Notes: a model not told the origin generated them from the sequence alone. Numbered from the stretch's first letter, positions 1-8,641 are shown. The stretch: 64,000 nt of DNA from JAGHAJ01 sp964559865 [NCBI: uncultured Synergistota bacterium] (GCA_964559865.1 CAZLJD010000030.1:161298-225297); one strand, 5' to 3'. Translations and numbers: made by a program.

Positions 1-1
1 C

Positions 2-190
2 GAGAATCTCGAGGCGCTTGCGAAAGCCGATATAGCCAGAGCCCGTTTAGAGATTGATAGGCTTATGAGGAGGATACAGAGGCTTACGGATAAAAAGAAG
101 GAGCTTCTGGAACAGTTGAAAAAGATAGAACAAGAGATCGAAATGATAAAGAAGAGAATAAGTGAGCTTGAAAGCGTAAAAGAGAAGTGA
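2..190 (+). CDS. C-terminal fragment of a coiled-coil protein (partial)
   Basis: The window opens inside a reading frame that runs from base 2 to a TGA at 188-190 and gives 62 residues. They are almost entirely Lys, Arg, Glu, Leu and Ile in a heptad-like pattern, so a coiled coil is the likely structure. The start and any other domain lie outside the window, so no function can be given. The neighbouring minus-strand gene also carries a charged helical segment, but I see no sequence relation that would tie the two together. Confidence 0.6.
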   Translation, partial: ENLEALAKADIARARLEIDRLMRRIQRLTDKKKELLEQLKKIEQEIEMIKKRISELESVKEK

Positions 191-200
191 GGAGTTGGAG

Positions 201-785
201 TTACGCGACGGCATCAAACCCGCTGCCTACTAACCCGGGTAGCGGGTTTATGTTTTCTGGTAGAGCTTTGTTGTTTTGGGCGAGTTCTATCCGTATCAGG
301 ATACTTTTGAGATTTCTAATCTTCTCCCTGAGCCTTTCTGCTTTTTGCCCTTCTGCAGGGTTGTTTTCTTCTTCTTGGAGTTTTTGAGAGAGTATCTGTA
401 TCTCTCGTTGGATTCGCTCTTTCAATCTCTTTGTACGAACCTTCTTTGCATCTATGTGGTTGGTGTTGCCGTTTGTCTCCTTATTTTTAGGTAGTGCTGT
501 GTTAACTTTTTTGTGTTTTGGGAAGATGATATACGCCTTGGATTCACCAGACCTTGCAGCCAGAAATGAGCCAACAAACTGTCTGTTTAGATATATGTTT
601 TCATATATGACTATACCACCTTTTTCCATCGCTTCTGCCTCGAAGCGGTGGATATTCCCCAATTCGTGGGATGCTACCCGTAGAACGCTTTGACTTGCGC
701 TTGCAGGAGCAGCTATCCCCATCTCTCCTGGGTCGAGCTTATAGTAAAGAATAGGATTTGATACCGCTGTCAATCCTCTTAACAT
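201..785 (-). CDS. Hypothetical protein with a charged coiled-coil C-terminal half
   Basis: This is a 194-residue protein with no family that I recognise with certainty. The N-terminal part (residues about 30-90) is mixed alpha/beta with the segment ASHELGNIHRFEAEAM, which recalls small uncharacterised proteins of diderm bacteria. Residues about 110-170 are rich in Lys, Arg, Glu and Gln and probably form a coiled coil. There is no signal peptide and no membrane segment. The ATG at 785 is preceded by a weak GGTGAAG ribosome site and by an extended -10 element at 804-812. The gene is transcribed towards the coiled-coil gene fragment at the left edge. Confidence 0.6.
   Translation of the reverse strand: MLRGLTAVSNPILYYKLDPGEMGIAAPASASQSVLRVASHELGNIHRFEAEAMEKGGIVIYENIYLNRQFVGSFLAARSGESKAYIIFPKHKKVNTALPKNKETNGNTNHIDAKKVRTKRLKERIQREIQILSQKLQEEENNPAEGQKAERLREKIRNLKSILIRIELAQNNKALPENINPLPGLVGSGFDAVA
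216..249. repeat. 9-bp inverted repeat at the convergent gene ends
   Basis: AAACCCGCT at 216-224 and AGCGGGTTT at 241-249 are perfect inverted copies with a 16-base loop. The hairpin lies inside the last codons of the minus-strand gene and downstream of the plus-strand stop at 190. It could act as a bidirectional transcription end, but neither side is followed by a clear U tract. Confidence 0.35.
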
Positions 786-803
786 TACACTTCACCATTA
801 CAT

Positions 804-812
804 ATTATACCA
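804..812 (-). promoter_or_regulatory. Extended -10 promoter for the minus-strand hypothetical gene
   Basis: Read on the minus strand the sequence is TGGTATAAT, a perfect -10 hexamer with the TGn extension, about 20 bases upstream of the ATG at 785. No good -35 hexamer is visible at 16-18 bases. The same TGnTATAAT form recurs at several other promoters in this window. Confidence 0.5.
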
Positions 813-862
813 CAACTTTGCTAAAGAGGGGTATAAAAATTTGTTGATGTTAGGTTTAGAGT

Positions 863-878
863 ACTGTAAACTTACAGT
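863..878. promoter_or_regulatory. 16-bp palindrome upstream of ggt, possible operator
   Basis: ACTGTAA-AC-TTACAGT is a perfect palindrome with 7-base arms, 26 bases before the chosen start of the gamma-glutamyltransferase gene. A possible promoter (TTGTTG at 841-846, TGTAAA at 865-870, 18-base spacer) would overlap it, so a repressor bound here could block transcription. This is inference from position and symmetry only. Confidence 0.4.
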
Positions 879-903
879 GATGTTTATTCTGGGGGTGGGA
901 GAT

Positions 904-2493
904 TTGGTTGATTTTGGGTGGGATTTTCCTTATCCTTCTGTTAGGATGCCTGTTATGGCTGGCAACATAGTAGCTACCTCTCAGCCATTAGCAGCGCAAG
1001 CGGGTATAGAGATGCTCTGGAGAGGTGGAAATGCAGTAGATGCTGCTATTGCTACAGCTGTGGCGTTGACGGTAGTAGAACCAACATCTAATGGTATAGG
1101 TGGAGACGCTTTTGCCATCGTTTGGGATACGAAAAGGCTGCACGGCCTTAATGCCTCTGGTAAGTCTCCTGCTGCTTGGAGTTTTGAGTACTTTTCGAAG
1201 AAGTATTCGTCTATGCCTATGTTGGGCTGGGATACGGTTACCGTGCCTGGTGTGGTTTCGTCTTGGGTGGAGTTGTCTAACAGGTTTGGTAAACTGCCTT
1301 TTGCAGATTTGTTTGAGCCTGCCGTTAGGTATGCTTATGATGGTTTTATAGTCTCTCCTTTTACTGCGAGAAGGTGGGAACTTGCGGCGGATATTTACAA
1401 GGATTTTCCCGAGTTTGCCAGGGCATTTTTACCCGGGGGAAAACCACCTAAGGCTGGGGAAAGGTTTGAGTTCAAGGAGCAGGCAAAGACTTTAGAGATG
1501 ATAGCGGAGACAAAGGGAGAAGCATTTTATCGCGGTGTCTTGGCGGAGAAGATAGTTGAGCACGCTAAGGCTACTGGCGGAATGATCACCGAGGAGGATT
1601 TAGCGTTGCACGAGGTGGAGTGGGTTGAACCCATTTGCATAGATTATCACGGATTTACTCTACATGAATTGCCACCCAATGGACAGGGGATAGCTGCACT
1701 CATTGCGTTGGGTATACTGGACCGTTGGGATGTGAGAGATTACGGTGTGGACACGGGAGACAGCTTACACCTGCAAATAGAGGCTATGAAACTGGCGTTT
1801 GCGGATACCTACAGGTATATATCTGATCCACGGACGATGGAAGTGGACTTTAGAGAGCTGTTGTCTTCTGAGTATCTGGATATGCGTTCGAAGTTAATTG
1901 ATTCCAAGAGGGCTGGGGATTCTACTTACGGTACACCAAAACCTGGAGGAACTGTTTATCTAACCGTAGCCGATAGAAGTGGTATGATGGTTTCCTTTAT
2001 ACAATCAAACTTTATGGGGTTTGGCTCCGGTATTGTGATACCGGGTACGGGTATCAGCATGCAGAACAGGGGTCATGGTTTTAGCTTGGAGAAAGGCCAT
2101 CCAAATCAAGTAGATGGTGGGAAAAAGCCTTTCCACACGATCATACCTGCATTTGTGACGAAGAACGGACTCCCTGTGATGAGTTTTGGTGTGATGGGTG
2201 GTCCTATGCAACCTCAAGGGCATGTCCAGGTTATGCTGCGTGTGTTTGACTTTCACCAGAATCCTCAGGCTGCATGTGATGCACCCCGCTGGCGTGTGCT
2301 TGAAGGTAGAAAGGTAGCTGTTGAGCCCGGGTTCAAACCAGAGGTTCTGGATGACTTGAAGATGCGAGGACATGAGATTGTCGTTACAGATGATTTTTTG
2401 ATGTTTGGTGGGGCGCAGGCGATTTACAGACTTTCTGATGGTTATCTTGGTGCTTCTGATCCAAGAAAGGATGGACAGGCAGTAGGATTTTGA
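904..2493 (+). CDS. ggt: Gamma-glutamyltransferase family protein (Ntn hydrolase)
   Basis: The product is a 529-residue member of the gamma-glutamyltranspeptidase family, which cleaves or transfers gamma-glutamyl groups from glutathione-like donors. The frame shows the typical opening WDFPYPSVRMPV, the RGGNAVDAAIA segment and the family's autoprocessing region: GGTVYLTVADR places the catalytic threonine at about residue 350. The frame is open up to a TTG at 841, but the TTG at 904 is preferred because GGGGGTGGGAG lies just before it and the family consensus starts there. No signal peptide is visible, which fits the intracellular GGT-like subgroup better than the exported glutathione hydrolase. 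A TauE-type exporter follows after 50 bases, possibly in the same transcript. The donor in this organism is unknown. Confidence 0.9.
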   Translation: MVDFGWDFPYPSVRMPVMAGNIVATSQPLAAQAGIEMLWRGGNAVDAAIATAVALTVVEPTSNGIGGDAFAIVWDTKRLHGLNASGKSPAAWSFEYFSKKYSSMPMLGWDTVTVPGVVSSWVELSNRFGKLPFADLFEPAVRYAYDGFIVSPFTARRWELAADIYKDFPEFARAFLPGGKPPKAGERFEFKEQAKTLEMIAETKGEAFYRGVLAEKIVEHAKATGGMITEEDLALHEVEWVEPICIDYHGFTLHELPPNGQGIAALIALGILDRWDVRDYGVDTGDSLHLQIEAMKLAFADTYRYISDPRTMEVDFRELLSSEYLDMRSKLIDSKRAGDSTYGTPKPGGTVYLTVADRSGMMVSFIQSNFMGFGSGIVIPGTGISMQNRGHGFSLEKGHPNQVDGGKKPFHTIIPAFVTKNGLPVMSFGVMGGPMQPQGHVQVMLRVFDFHQNPQAACDAPRWRVLEGRKVAVEPGFKPEVLDDLKMRGHEIVVTDDFLMFGGAQAIYRLSDGYLGASDPRKDGQAVGF

Positions 2494-2543
2494 CAAGTTT
2501 CTGTGAATCTGTATGAGAGTATGCTGCACGGGAGGTGGACATT

Positions 2544-3299
2544 ATGAGTTTTATTTTTTTTGTAATGGTATTTGGTGTAGGTATAGCAGCTGGCTTTTTG
2601 AATGTGATCGCTGGTGGAGGGTCTTTGCTTGTCCTTCCGACTCTTGTTTTCCTGGGGCTTGGTATAGATATTGCGAATGCTACTAACCGTGTAGCAATAC
2701 TCCTGCAGAATGTTGTTGCGGTTAGAGAGTTCCACAGGAAGGGTGTATTGTCTTTTAAAGATGTGCTACCTTTTATTATCCCTGCGATTGTTGGGGCGGT
2801 TGCAGGCTCCTTTCTTGCCATAAACCTGAATAGAAGGGTGCTTGAGGTTGTGGTGGCTATAGCTATATCTGTGATGGCAGTTTTTCTCGTTTTGAAGCCA
2901 AAGATGTGGGAAGAGAAGAGGGATACACTACTGCCCAAGTGGGCTGTTTGGGTGGTATTTTTTCTTATAGGTATGTATGGTGGGTTTATACAGGCAGGAG
3001 TTGGCTTTTTCTTTATATGGGGATTGGTCGGCATCGGAGGGCTTGATTTACTGACTACCAATGCAGTGAAAGTAACCATAATCGCCCTTTATACCGTCTT
3101 TAGCCTGACCATCTTTCTGTTACACGGATTTGTTGATTTGAAGGTAGGTCTTGTCCTTGCAGCGGGGAACATAGTGGGGGCCTTATTAGGGACTCACTTT
3201 GCTATATCAAGAGGTAATCGTGCCTTAAGATTGGTACTTGCAGTAGTGGTGATCGTTAGTGCAGTAAAGATGCTGTGGAGTGCGTTTGTAGGTAGTTAA
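2544..3299 (+). CDS. TauE/SafE family membrane transporter
   Basis: This 251-residue protein is nearly all hydrophobic and fits the TauE/SafE (DUF81) family, proposed exporters of sulfite, sulfoacetate or other small anions. The N terminus shows the family hallmark, a glycine-rich AGGGSLLVLPTL stretch after the first membrane helix, and a second similar turn (GAGVGFFFIWGL-like) in the second half. About eight membrane segments are expected. The ATG at 2544 is preferred over the GTG at 2535 because GGAGG at 2531-2535 is eight bases upstream of it. The gene follows ggt; sulfur released from glutathione breakdown might link the two, but that is only a suggestion. Confidence 0.85.
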   Translation: MSFIFFVMVFGVGIAAGFLNVIAGGGSLLVLPTLVFLGLGIDIANATNRVAILLQNVVAVREFHRKGVLSFKDVLPFIIPAIVGAVAGSFLAINLNRRVLEVVVAIAISVMAVFLVLKPKMWEEKRDTLLPKWAVWVVFFLIGMYGGFIQAGVGFFFIWGLVGIGGLDLLTTNAVKVTIIALYTVFSLTIFLLHGFVDLKVGLVLAAGNIVGALLGTHFAISRGNRALRLVLAVVVIVSAVKMLWSAFVGS

Positions 3300-3378
3300 A
3301 CATTTCTCGAATACGGTTAAAACGGTGCATGGTTTAGTGGAGTGGAAGCGGAGAGGGTTAGTTTTTTAGAGATTTCCC

Positions 3379-3406
3379 TTGCATTTGTTTTAGGAAATGG
3401 TAAAAT
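3379..3406 (+). promoter_or_regulatory. Sigma-70-type promoter for hypA
   Basis: TTGCAT at 3379-3384 and TAAAAT at 3401-3406 are separated by 16 bases and lie about 30 bases upstream of the hypA start codon at 3438. Confidence 0.55.
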
Positions 3407-3437
3407 GTTTTTATCACAAATGCAGGGGGATTTTTTT

Positions 3438-3779
3438 ATGCACGAGCTCGGTGTTACGCAGGAAATATTTAACATAGTTATGAGAGAAGCAAAGAAGCAT
3501 GGTGCAAAGAGGGTTTTGAAGGTTGAAGTGGAGGTGGGAGAGTTTAGTACGATAGAGCCCGAGCCTGTGAAGTTGTATTTTGAGGTTGTGAGTAAGGGTA
3601 GTATAGCTGAAGGTGCAGAGGTGGAAGTCAGGAAACTGCCCATAAGGGTGAAGTGTAATAGTTGTGGTCATGAGTATACGGCGGAGAAGTATGATCTCAC
3701 CTGTCCGAGGTGTGGGAGTATAGATGTTGAGATAATAGGGGGGAGGGAGCTGATAGTCACAAAGATAGATGTGGAGTAG
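3438..3779 (+). CDS. hypA: Hydrogenase maturation nickel metallochaperone HypA
   Basis: HypA delivers nickel to the large subunit of [NiFe] hydrogenases together with HypB. The 113-residue product begins MHELG, so His2, the nickel ligand, is present. The zinc site is formed by two CxxC pairs, Cys73/Cys76 and Cys89/Cys92. Length and layout match the family. The frame is open upstream to 3342, but the ATG at 3438 is clearly the start because the MHE opening is invariant and AGGGGGA at 3424-3430 precedes it. The gene stands alone here with its own promoter; hypC, hypD and hypE lie 12 kb away on the other strand, and hypB and hypF are not in the window. Confidence 0.95.
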   Translation: MHELGVTQEIFNIVMREAKKHGAKRVLKVEVEVGEFSTIEPEPVKLYFEVVSKGSIAEGAEVEVRKLPIRVKCNSCGHEYTAEKYDLTCPRCGSIDVEIIGGRELIVTKIDVE

Positions 3780-3784
3780 CTTTT

Positions 3785-3813
3785 TTGACAAAGTTGCAAA
3801 GGTGTAGTATAAT
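3785..3813 (+). promoter_or_regulatory. Perfect consensus promoter (TTGACA-17-TATAAT)
   Basis: TTGACA at 3785-3790 and TATAAT at 3808-3813 are both perfect hexamers with a 17-base spacer. It lies 27 bases upstream of the phasin-like gene and should drive that gene and the radical SAM gene strongly. Confidence 0.8.
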
Positions 3814-3840
3814 TATGCTAACTTTGGGGGGTGGTAGTTT

Positions 3841-4173
3841 ATGATAGAGCTACTGAGGAAGTTTTTGTTCAGTGGTTTAGGTGTAGTGGCGTTTACGAAG
3901 TCGCAGTTAGATGCGCTTGTTAAAGAGTTGGTCAGTAAGGGCGAGATGAGTGAAGAGGAGGGTAAAAAGATAGTTGAGGAGTTTACCAAGAGGATGGAAG
4001 TGAAGAAAGAAGAGATGATATCCACTATCAGGCAGGAGATAGGAAAGCTGTTTGATGTGGTAGATATACCTTCAAAGGCAGAGGTGAATGAGATAAAGCG
4101 TATGCTCAAAGCCTTGGAAAATAGGATAGAACTCTTAGAAGGAGTTGTCACTGACATTAAGAAGGGGGGATAA
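3841..4173 (+). CDS. Small phasin-like helical coiled-coil protein
   Basis: The 110-residue product begins with a hydrophobic stretch (about residues 1-18) and continues as a charged helix rich in Lys and Glu, including a GEMSEEEGKKIVEEF segment and a C-terminal ELLEGVVTDIKK heptad. This resembles the short phasin-like proteins of the PhaI/PhaF type, which coat polyester granules, but similar proteins occur widely without polyester synthesis. I call the family only by shape. The start ATG at 3841 has GGGGGGTGG upstream. The stop codon is three bases before the GTG of the radical SAM gene, so the two are co-translated and probably work together. Confidence 0.65.
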   Translation: MIELLRKFLFSGLGVVAFTKSQLDALVKELVSKGEMSEEEGKKIVEEFTKRMEVKKEEMISTIRQEIGKLFDVVDIPSKAEVNEIKRMLKALENRIELLEGVVTDIKKGG

Positions 4174-4176
4174 CTC

Positions 4177-5649
4177 GTGGATATTCTTACCAGAGCGAAG
4201 GGGTATGTTTCTGCACAGGTAATGAAAGGTGTAGCGGCTTTTCTCTCTAAAGCGTCAGATGCACATGTGAAGAAGGTGTTTTTACTCCTTTCGAGAATGT
4301 CTCCCACCAAGTTTCATAGAGAGACTTTCAGGGGTATTGCAGATATGGCGGACCAAAACCACCCGTTTTATGTCTTGTGGAGAAGCATATTTAAGGACCT
4401 TCATCCAAACTGCAGGAACAAGCTTGTCATAAATTTGCTTGTCAACTCGATGATAATAGGTAGGGGTATCAGAGACAAGAAAGAGAAAGAGTACGATGTT
4501 CACTTGCCGTATTTTATGGTGATTAGTCCGACGATGAAGTGCAATTTGAGGTGTAAAGGTTGTTATGCTGCTAAGTACCCCAAGGCAAAAGAATTAAGCT
4601 TCGAGGATGTGGATAGGATTATTACTGAGGCTAAAGAGCTTGGTATGTACTTCTTTACTATGTCCGGTGGTGAGATATTTACGAGAAAGGATATGTTTGA
4701 TATCTGGGAGAAACACAATGATGCTTACTTCCAGCTCTACACCAATGGTACACTCATAACGAGAGATGTGGCAAAGCGCCTTGTAGAGCTCGGGAATGTG
4801 GCCCCTATGATAAGTATAGAGGGTTCTAAGGAGGAGACAGACTGGCGCAGGGGGAAGGGCGTTTACGACAGAGTTATGGAAGCAATGGACATCTTGAGGG
4901 AAGAGGGGGTTTTGTTTGGCTTCTCAGCTACAGCTACGAGAACGAGCACTGAGGCTATATCCAGTGAGGAGTTTATAGACTTTATGATAAGCAAGGGTGC
5001 AAAGGTTGGGTGGTATTTCCAGTACATTCCTACTGGCGATGCACCAGACCTTGAATACATGGCCACTCCTGAGCAGAGAGCCTTGCTCCGTGAGAGAGTT
5101 CGAGAGTATCGTAAGACCAAGCCGATATTCCTCGGTGACTTCTGGAATGATGGTTTGTATGTAGATGGTTGTATGGCTGCTGGTGAGAGGTACATGCATA
5201 TCGTTGCAACTGGAGATGTTGAGCCGTGCGTGTTTGCACACTTTGCTGCTGACAATATACATGAGAAGAGCCTTGTAGAAATATTAAAGAGCCCGTTCTT
5301 CACTAAGATAAGAGAGGCAGCGCCTTACGATGATGATAACCTTACGAGACCTTGCATGATCATAGATCATCCGTGGGTGCTTAGAAGGATAGTTAAGGAG
5401 ACAGGCGCTCACCCAACGCATCCGGGAGCAGAGATGCTTCTGGGTCCTCTGGCACCCAAGCTGGACGAGTATGCGAGGAGGGTTAAAGAAATATTTGATC
5501 CTATATGGGAAAAAGAGGATCTTCCACTTTACATGAAGCTCCTTAGCAAAGAGGATAAGCCCTACAACTATGAGAGATTTATGCGTAGGAGGAGAGAGGT
5601 AGAGGAAAGGAGAAAGAAAAAAGAGACCGAAGAGATTTTGACGAAGTGA
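4177..5649 (+). CDS. Radical SAM enzyme with SPASM-like C-terminal cysteines
   Basis: This 490-residue protein carries the radical SAM cluster motif as CNLRCKGC (Cys122, Cys126, Cys129), followed by the MSGGE segment that helps bind SAM. About 110 helical residues precede the radical domain, an unusual N-terminal extension. Cysteines in VDGCMAAGE, DVEPCVFAH and TRPCMI suggest an auxiliary FeS site of the SPASM type, found in peptide- and protein-modifying enzymes. The C-terminal 60 residues are very charged. The start is a GTG at 4177 with GGGGGGA upstream. It is coupled to the phasin-like gene and the pair is bounded by a consensus promoter and a terminator, so it forms a two-gene unit. The substrate is unknown. 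Confidence 0.85.
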   Translation: MDILTRAKGYVSAQVMKGVAAFLSKASDAHVKKVFLLLSRMSPTKFHRETFRGIADMADQNHPFYVLWRSIFKDLHPNCRNKLVINLLVNSMIIGRGIRDKKEKEYDVHLPYFMVISPTMKCNLRCKGCYAAKYPKAKELSFEDVDRIITEAKELGMYFFTMSGGEIFTRKDMFDIWEKHNDAYFQLYTNGTLITRDVAKRLVELGNVAPMISIEGSKEETDWRRGKGVYDRVMEAMDILREEGVLFGFSATATRTSTEAISSEEFIDFMISKGAKVGWYFQYIPTGDAPDLEYMATPEQRALLRERVREYRKTKPIFLGDFWNDGLYVDGCMAAGERYMHIVATGDVEPCVFAHFAADNIHEKSLVEILKSPFFTKIREAAPYDDDNLTRPCMIIDHPWVLRRIVKETGAHPTHPGAEMLLGPLAPKLDEYARRVKEIFDPIWEKEDLPLYMKLLSKEDKPYNYERFMRRRREVEERRKKKETEEILTK

Positions 5650-5683
5650 GGTAGCTCTTTGCCAATATAGTTTGTGAGACTTT

Positions 5684-5714
5684 AAAAGGGTGGGACATAC
5701 TCTCACCCTTTTTT
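5684..5714 (+). terminator. Rho-independent terminator after the radical SAM gene
   Basis: AAAAGGGTG at 5684-5692 pairs with CACCCTTTT at 5704-5712 around an 11-base loop and ends in a T run. It lies only about 15 bases upstream of murJ, with no clear promoter in between, so partial read-through may feed the murJ operon. Confidence 0.75.
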
Positions 5715-5727
5715 ATTTGGGGGTTTA

Positions 5728-7293
5728 ATGGTGCCTTCAAAGACTTCTTTCATGGTAAAATCTGCGGGCGTTATGATGGTTGCCACTCTTGTAAGCAGAG
5801 TACTGGGACTGTTTAGAGACATGATTATTGCAGCTTTCTTTGGTGCTACTGCCCAGTACGACGCCTTTCTGGTGGCATACACAATACCCAATCTACTCAG
5901 AAGGTTGCTTGCAGAGGGTGCGCTAAGTGCTGCCTTTGTGCCGGTTTTCACCCGTAGAATTGTAAAGGGTGAGCAAACAGAGGCATGGGACACGGTTAAC
6001 AGTCTCATAAACATCATGATTGTACTGTTTATCATTATAGTCTCTGCAGGTGAATTTTTTGCCCCGTGGCTTGTGAAACTTATAGCACCTGGTTTTGGCG
6101 AATCTACGCACTTGCTTGCCGTGAAACTCACTCGAGTAATGTTCCCTTTCATAGTTTTTATGAGTCTTGCAGCGATCTCTATGGGTATCTTAAACGCCTT
6201 GGGCAAGTTCTTTGTACCTGCTCTTGCACCTGCGATGCTGAACATATCTATTATATCTATTATGCTTCTCTTCGGGAAGGTAAGGTGGGCTATCCTCTTG
6301 CTTGCAGTTGCTGTGATGGTTGGAGGAGGGTTGCAGTTTTTCGTGCAGTTGCCCCTGTTGTACAAAAAGGGCTATAGGTATAGGTTTGTCTTGGATCTCC
6401 ACAACCCAGATGTTTTGCAGATAGGCAGGCTCATGCTTCCGTATGTGTTTGGCCTTGCTGTTACCCAGCTTGATATTGTAATAGATAGGATACTTGCATC
6501 TATGCTTACATCTGGTAGTATCTCAGTGTTGAACTATGCGCTGAGGCTCGTGTTGTTGCCTATGGGGGTCTTTGGGATTGCTATATCTACCGCTGTCTTT
6601 CCAACTCTCTCAAAGCACAGCGCTCAAGATAGCCCCTCTGAGTTTGTAGATGCTTTAACAGATGGGCTTGCGTTTGTTAGCTTTATAGTTGTACCTGCTG
6701 CCATAGGGTTGGCTGTGTTGGGTAAGCCCATTATAAGGCTACTCTTTGCCAGGGGAGAGTTTGGTGCTTGGGCAGTAGAGAGCACTTCATTTGTGCTCTA
6801 TTTTTATGCTGCAGGATTACCTTTTATGGCGTACCTGAACCTTATACTGAAAGCGTTTTATGCAGCTTACGATACTAAGACACCGGTTAAAGTTGGTGCA
6901 TTTATGGTGGGATTGAACTTTGTTTTGGCATATTCACTCATGCATGTGTTGGATGTTGGGGGGCTTGCCTTTGCCACTTCTGTAGTTTCTGCCATTAACT
7001 TTGCGGTGTTGTTTGAGATTCTTAGGCGGCGATTTGACTTTCTGAGGTGGGGTGCTTTTCTCTTTCCCCTTCTTAGGGTATTGGGAGTAGGTGCGGTAAT
7101 GCTGGTTGTTGTGTATGTTCTGGGTGTGTACTGGATTGAGGATTGTTATGGGTGGATTTTGCTGGTAAAATTATCTGTAACGGTTCTTCTGGGGATGTTT
7201 GTCTTTCTCTTGCTGCTGTACCTGTTGAAGGTAAGGGAGAGGAGATATATCTCTGTAGTGTACGAACTATTTATGCAGAGGCTGAGGGGGTAG
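5728..7293 (+). CDS. murJ: Lipid II flippase MurJ
   Basis: MurJ moves the peptidoglycan precursor lipid II across the cytoplasmic membrane. The 521-residue product has about 14 membrane segments and the family's hallmark regions near the start: VSRVLGLFRDMIIA, a conserved charged segment in the first two helices, then PNLLRRLLAEGALSAAFVPVF. Length is normal for the family. The ATG at 5728 has GGGGG at 5719-5723. It is the first gene of a tight operon with trkA (10 bases downstream), trkH, coaX, dusB and lysS. Confidence 0.95.
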   Translation: MVPSKTSFMVKSAGVMMVATLVSRVLGLFRDMIIAAFFGATAQYDAFLVAYTIPNLLRRLLAEGALSAAFVPVFTRRIVKGEQTEAWDTVNSLINIMIVLFIIIVSAGEFFAPWLVKLIAPGFGESTHLLAVKLTRVMFPFIVFMSLAAISMGILNALGKFFVPALAPAMLNISIISIMLLFGKVRWAILLLAVAVMVGGGLQFFVQLPLLYKKGYRYRFVLDLHNPDVLQIGRLMLPYVFGLAVTQLDIVIDRILASMLTSGSISVLNYALRLVLLPMGVFGIAISTAVFPTLSKHSAQDSPSEFVDALTDGLAFVSFIVVPAAIGLAVLGKPIIRLLFARGEFGAWAVESTSFVLYFYAAGLPFMAYLNLILKAFYAAYDTKTPVKVGAFMVGLNFVLAYSLMHVLDVGGLAFATSVVSAINFAVLFEILRRRFDFLRWGAFLFPLLRVLGVGAVMLVVVYVLGVYWIEDCYGWILLVKLSVTVLLGMFVFLLLLYLLKVRERRYISVVYELFMQRLRG

Positions 7294-7303
7294 GATCGTT
7301 TAG

Positions 7304-8635
7304 ATGAAGATACTAATAGTTGGTGCTGGGGAAGTGGGGTTTAACCTTGCGAAGGTTTTGTCTTCCGAGGAGCACGATGTCGTTGTTGTGGACATAGATG
7401 AAGACAAGGTATCTCGCGTGAAAGAAAGGCTTGATGTTATGACTATAAAGGGCAGTGGTTCAAAGCTGGGTATCTTGGAGAAGGCTGGAGTTGGTACAGA
7501 TGTGGACATGATAATCGCAGTTGCTAACAGCGACGAAACGAACATAGTGTCCTGTATGTTTGGCAAAAAGCGGGGAGTTTCCACTACAGTTGCAAGAATG
7601 AGAGACCTGAGGTATTCTGACAGAGATGCTACCTTTTCTCACAAGGAGCTCGGTATAGACTTTGTCGTGAGTCCTGAGAGGGTGATCTCAGAGGAGATAG
7701 TGGAACTCTTGGCGTTGCCGTCTGCCATACAGGTTGCATATTTCTTTGATGGAAATGTGAAGATGTACGGCGTAAACATTAGAGAGGGACATGTGCTTGA
7801 GAATGTGAGGTTGAAGGACTTTGAAAGTATTGGGTGGAGGGGGGTTTTTCTTGTAGCTATTGTTGTTAGGGGTGGCAGGAGTTTCATTCCCAGAGGGGAT
7901 GACGTGCTGTTGAAGGGTGATAAGGTCTTTGTGTTGGGAAAGTCTGCCGACTTTGATCGGTTTAAGAGGGGAATCAAGAGTGTCATGATAGTTGGTAGTG
8001 GAAAGGTTGGATTTAGGGTAGCGAGGAGACTTTCTTCTATGGGAGTGCCTTTTGTGAAGGTAATAGATGTGGATAAGGAGAAGTGTCAGAAGGTTGCGAT
8101 GGAGTTGCACGATGTAGTTGTGTTGAATGGTGATGGTACTGACCTTGAATTTTTGATAAGGGAGGGTGTAGGTGAGGTGGACGGCTTCGTTACTACGACG
8201 AGAAATGACGAGGTGAACTTGCTCTCTGCTGTGCTTGGGAAGTCTGCTGGAGCTACAAAGAGCATAGCGCTCGTCAGAAAGATAGATTACATGAACCTTT
8301 TGCCGTATCTTTCTATAGACTCTATCGTGAATCCCCGTGTTGATGTTACATCTGCGATCTTGAGGTTTATCAGGAGGAGGGGTTTTGTTAGTGGTGTTTA
8401 TTTAGAGGGGGTAGATGTTCAGGCGTTGGAGCTGGTGGTCTCTGAGGATGCCCCTGTTGTGGGTAAGAGTCTGGTGGAGCTGAGGGGTTCTCGTGATTTT
8501 ATCGTTGGTGCTATTATGCGTGGGGGAGATGTCTTTATCCCCAAAGGGGATGACCACATAGAGGGTAGTGACAGGGTGATAGTATTTTCTCCCACATCCA
8601 AAGTAAGTAAGGTGGAGAGGCTCTTCGTGGGGTAG
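7304..8635 (+). CDS. trkA: Potassium uptake regulatory subunit TrkA
   Basis: TrkA is the peripheral NAD(H)-binding subunit that gates the TrkH potassium channel. The 443 residues contain two tandem RCK units, each with a Rossmann NAD-binding part and a TrkA-C part. GAGEVG at residues 7-12 and GSGKVG at about 231-236 are the two dinucleotide-binding glycine motifs, and both TrkA-C parts end in the characteristic FIPRGDD / FIPKGDD segment. The ATG at 7304 follows murJ closely. The partner channel gene trkH starts six bases downstream. Confidence 0.95.
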   Translation: MKILIVGAGEVGFNLAKVLSSEEHDVVVVDIDEDKVSRVKERLDVMTIKGSGSKLGILEKAGVGTDVDMIIAVANSDETNIVSCMFGKKRGVSTTVARMRDLRYSDRDATFSHKELGIDFVVSPERVISEEIVELLALPSAIQVAYFFDGNVKMYGVNIREGHVLENVRLKDFESIGWRGVFLVAIVVRGGRSFIPRGDDVLLKGDKVFVLGKSADFDRFKRGIKSVMIVGSGKVGFRVARRLSSMGVPFVKVIDVDKEKCQKVAMELHDVVVLNGDGTDLEFLIREGVGEVDGFVTTTRNDEVNLLSAVLGKSAGATKSIALVRKIDYMNLLPYLSIDSIVNPRVDVTSAILRFIRRRGFVSGVYLEGVDVQALELVVSEDAPVVGKSLVELRGSRDFIVGAIMRGGDVFIPKGDDHIEGSDRVIVFSPTSKVSKVERLFVG

Positions 8636-8641
8636 GTATCT

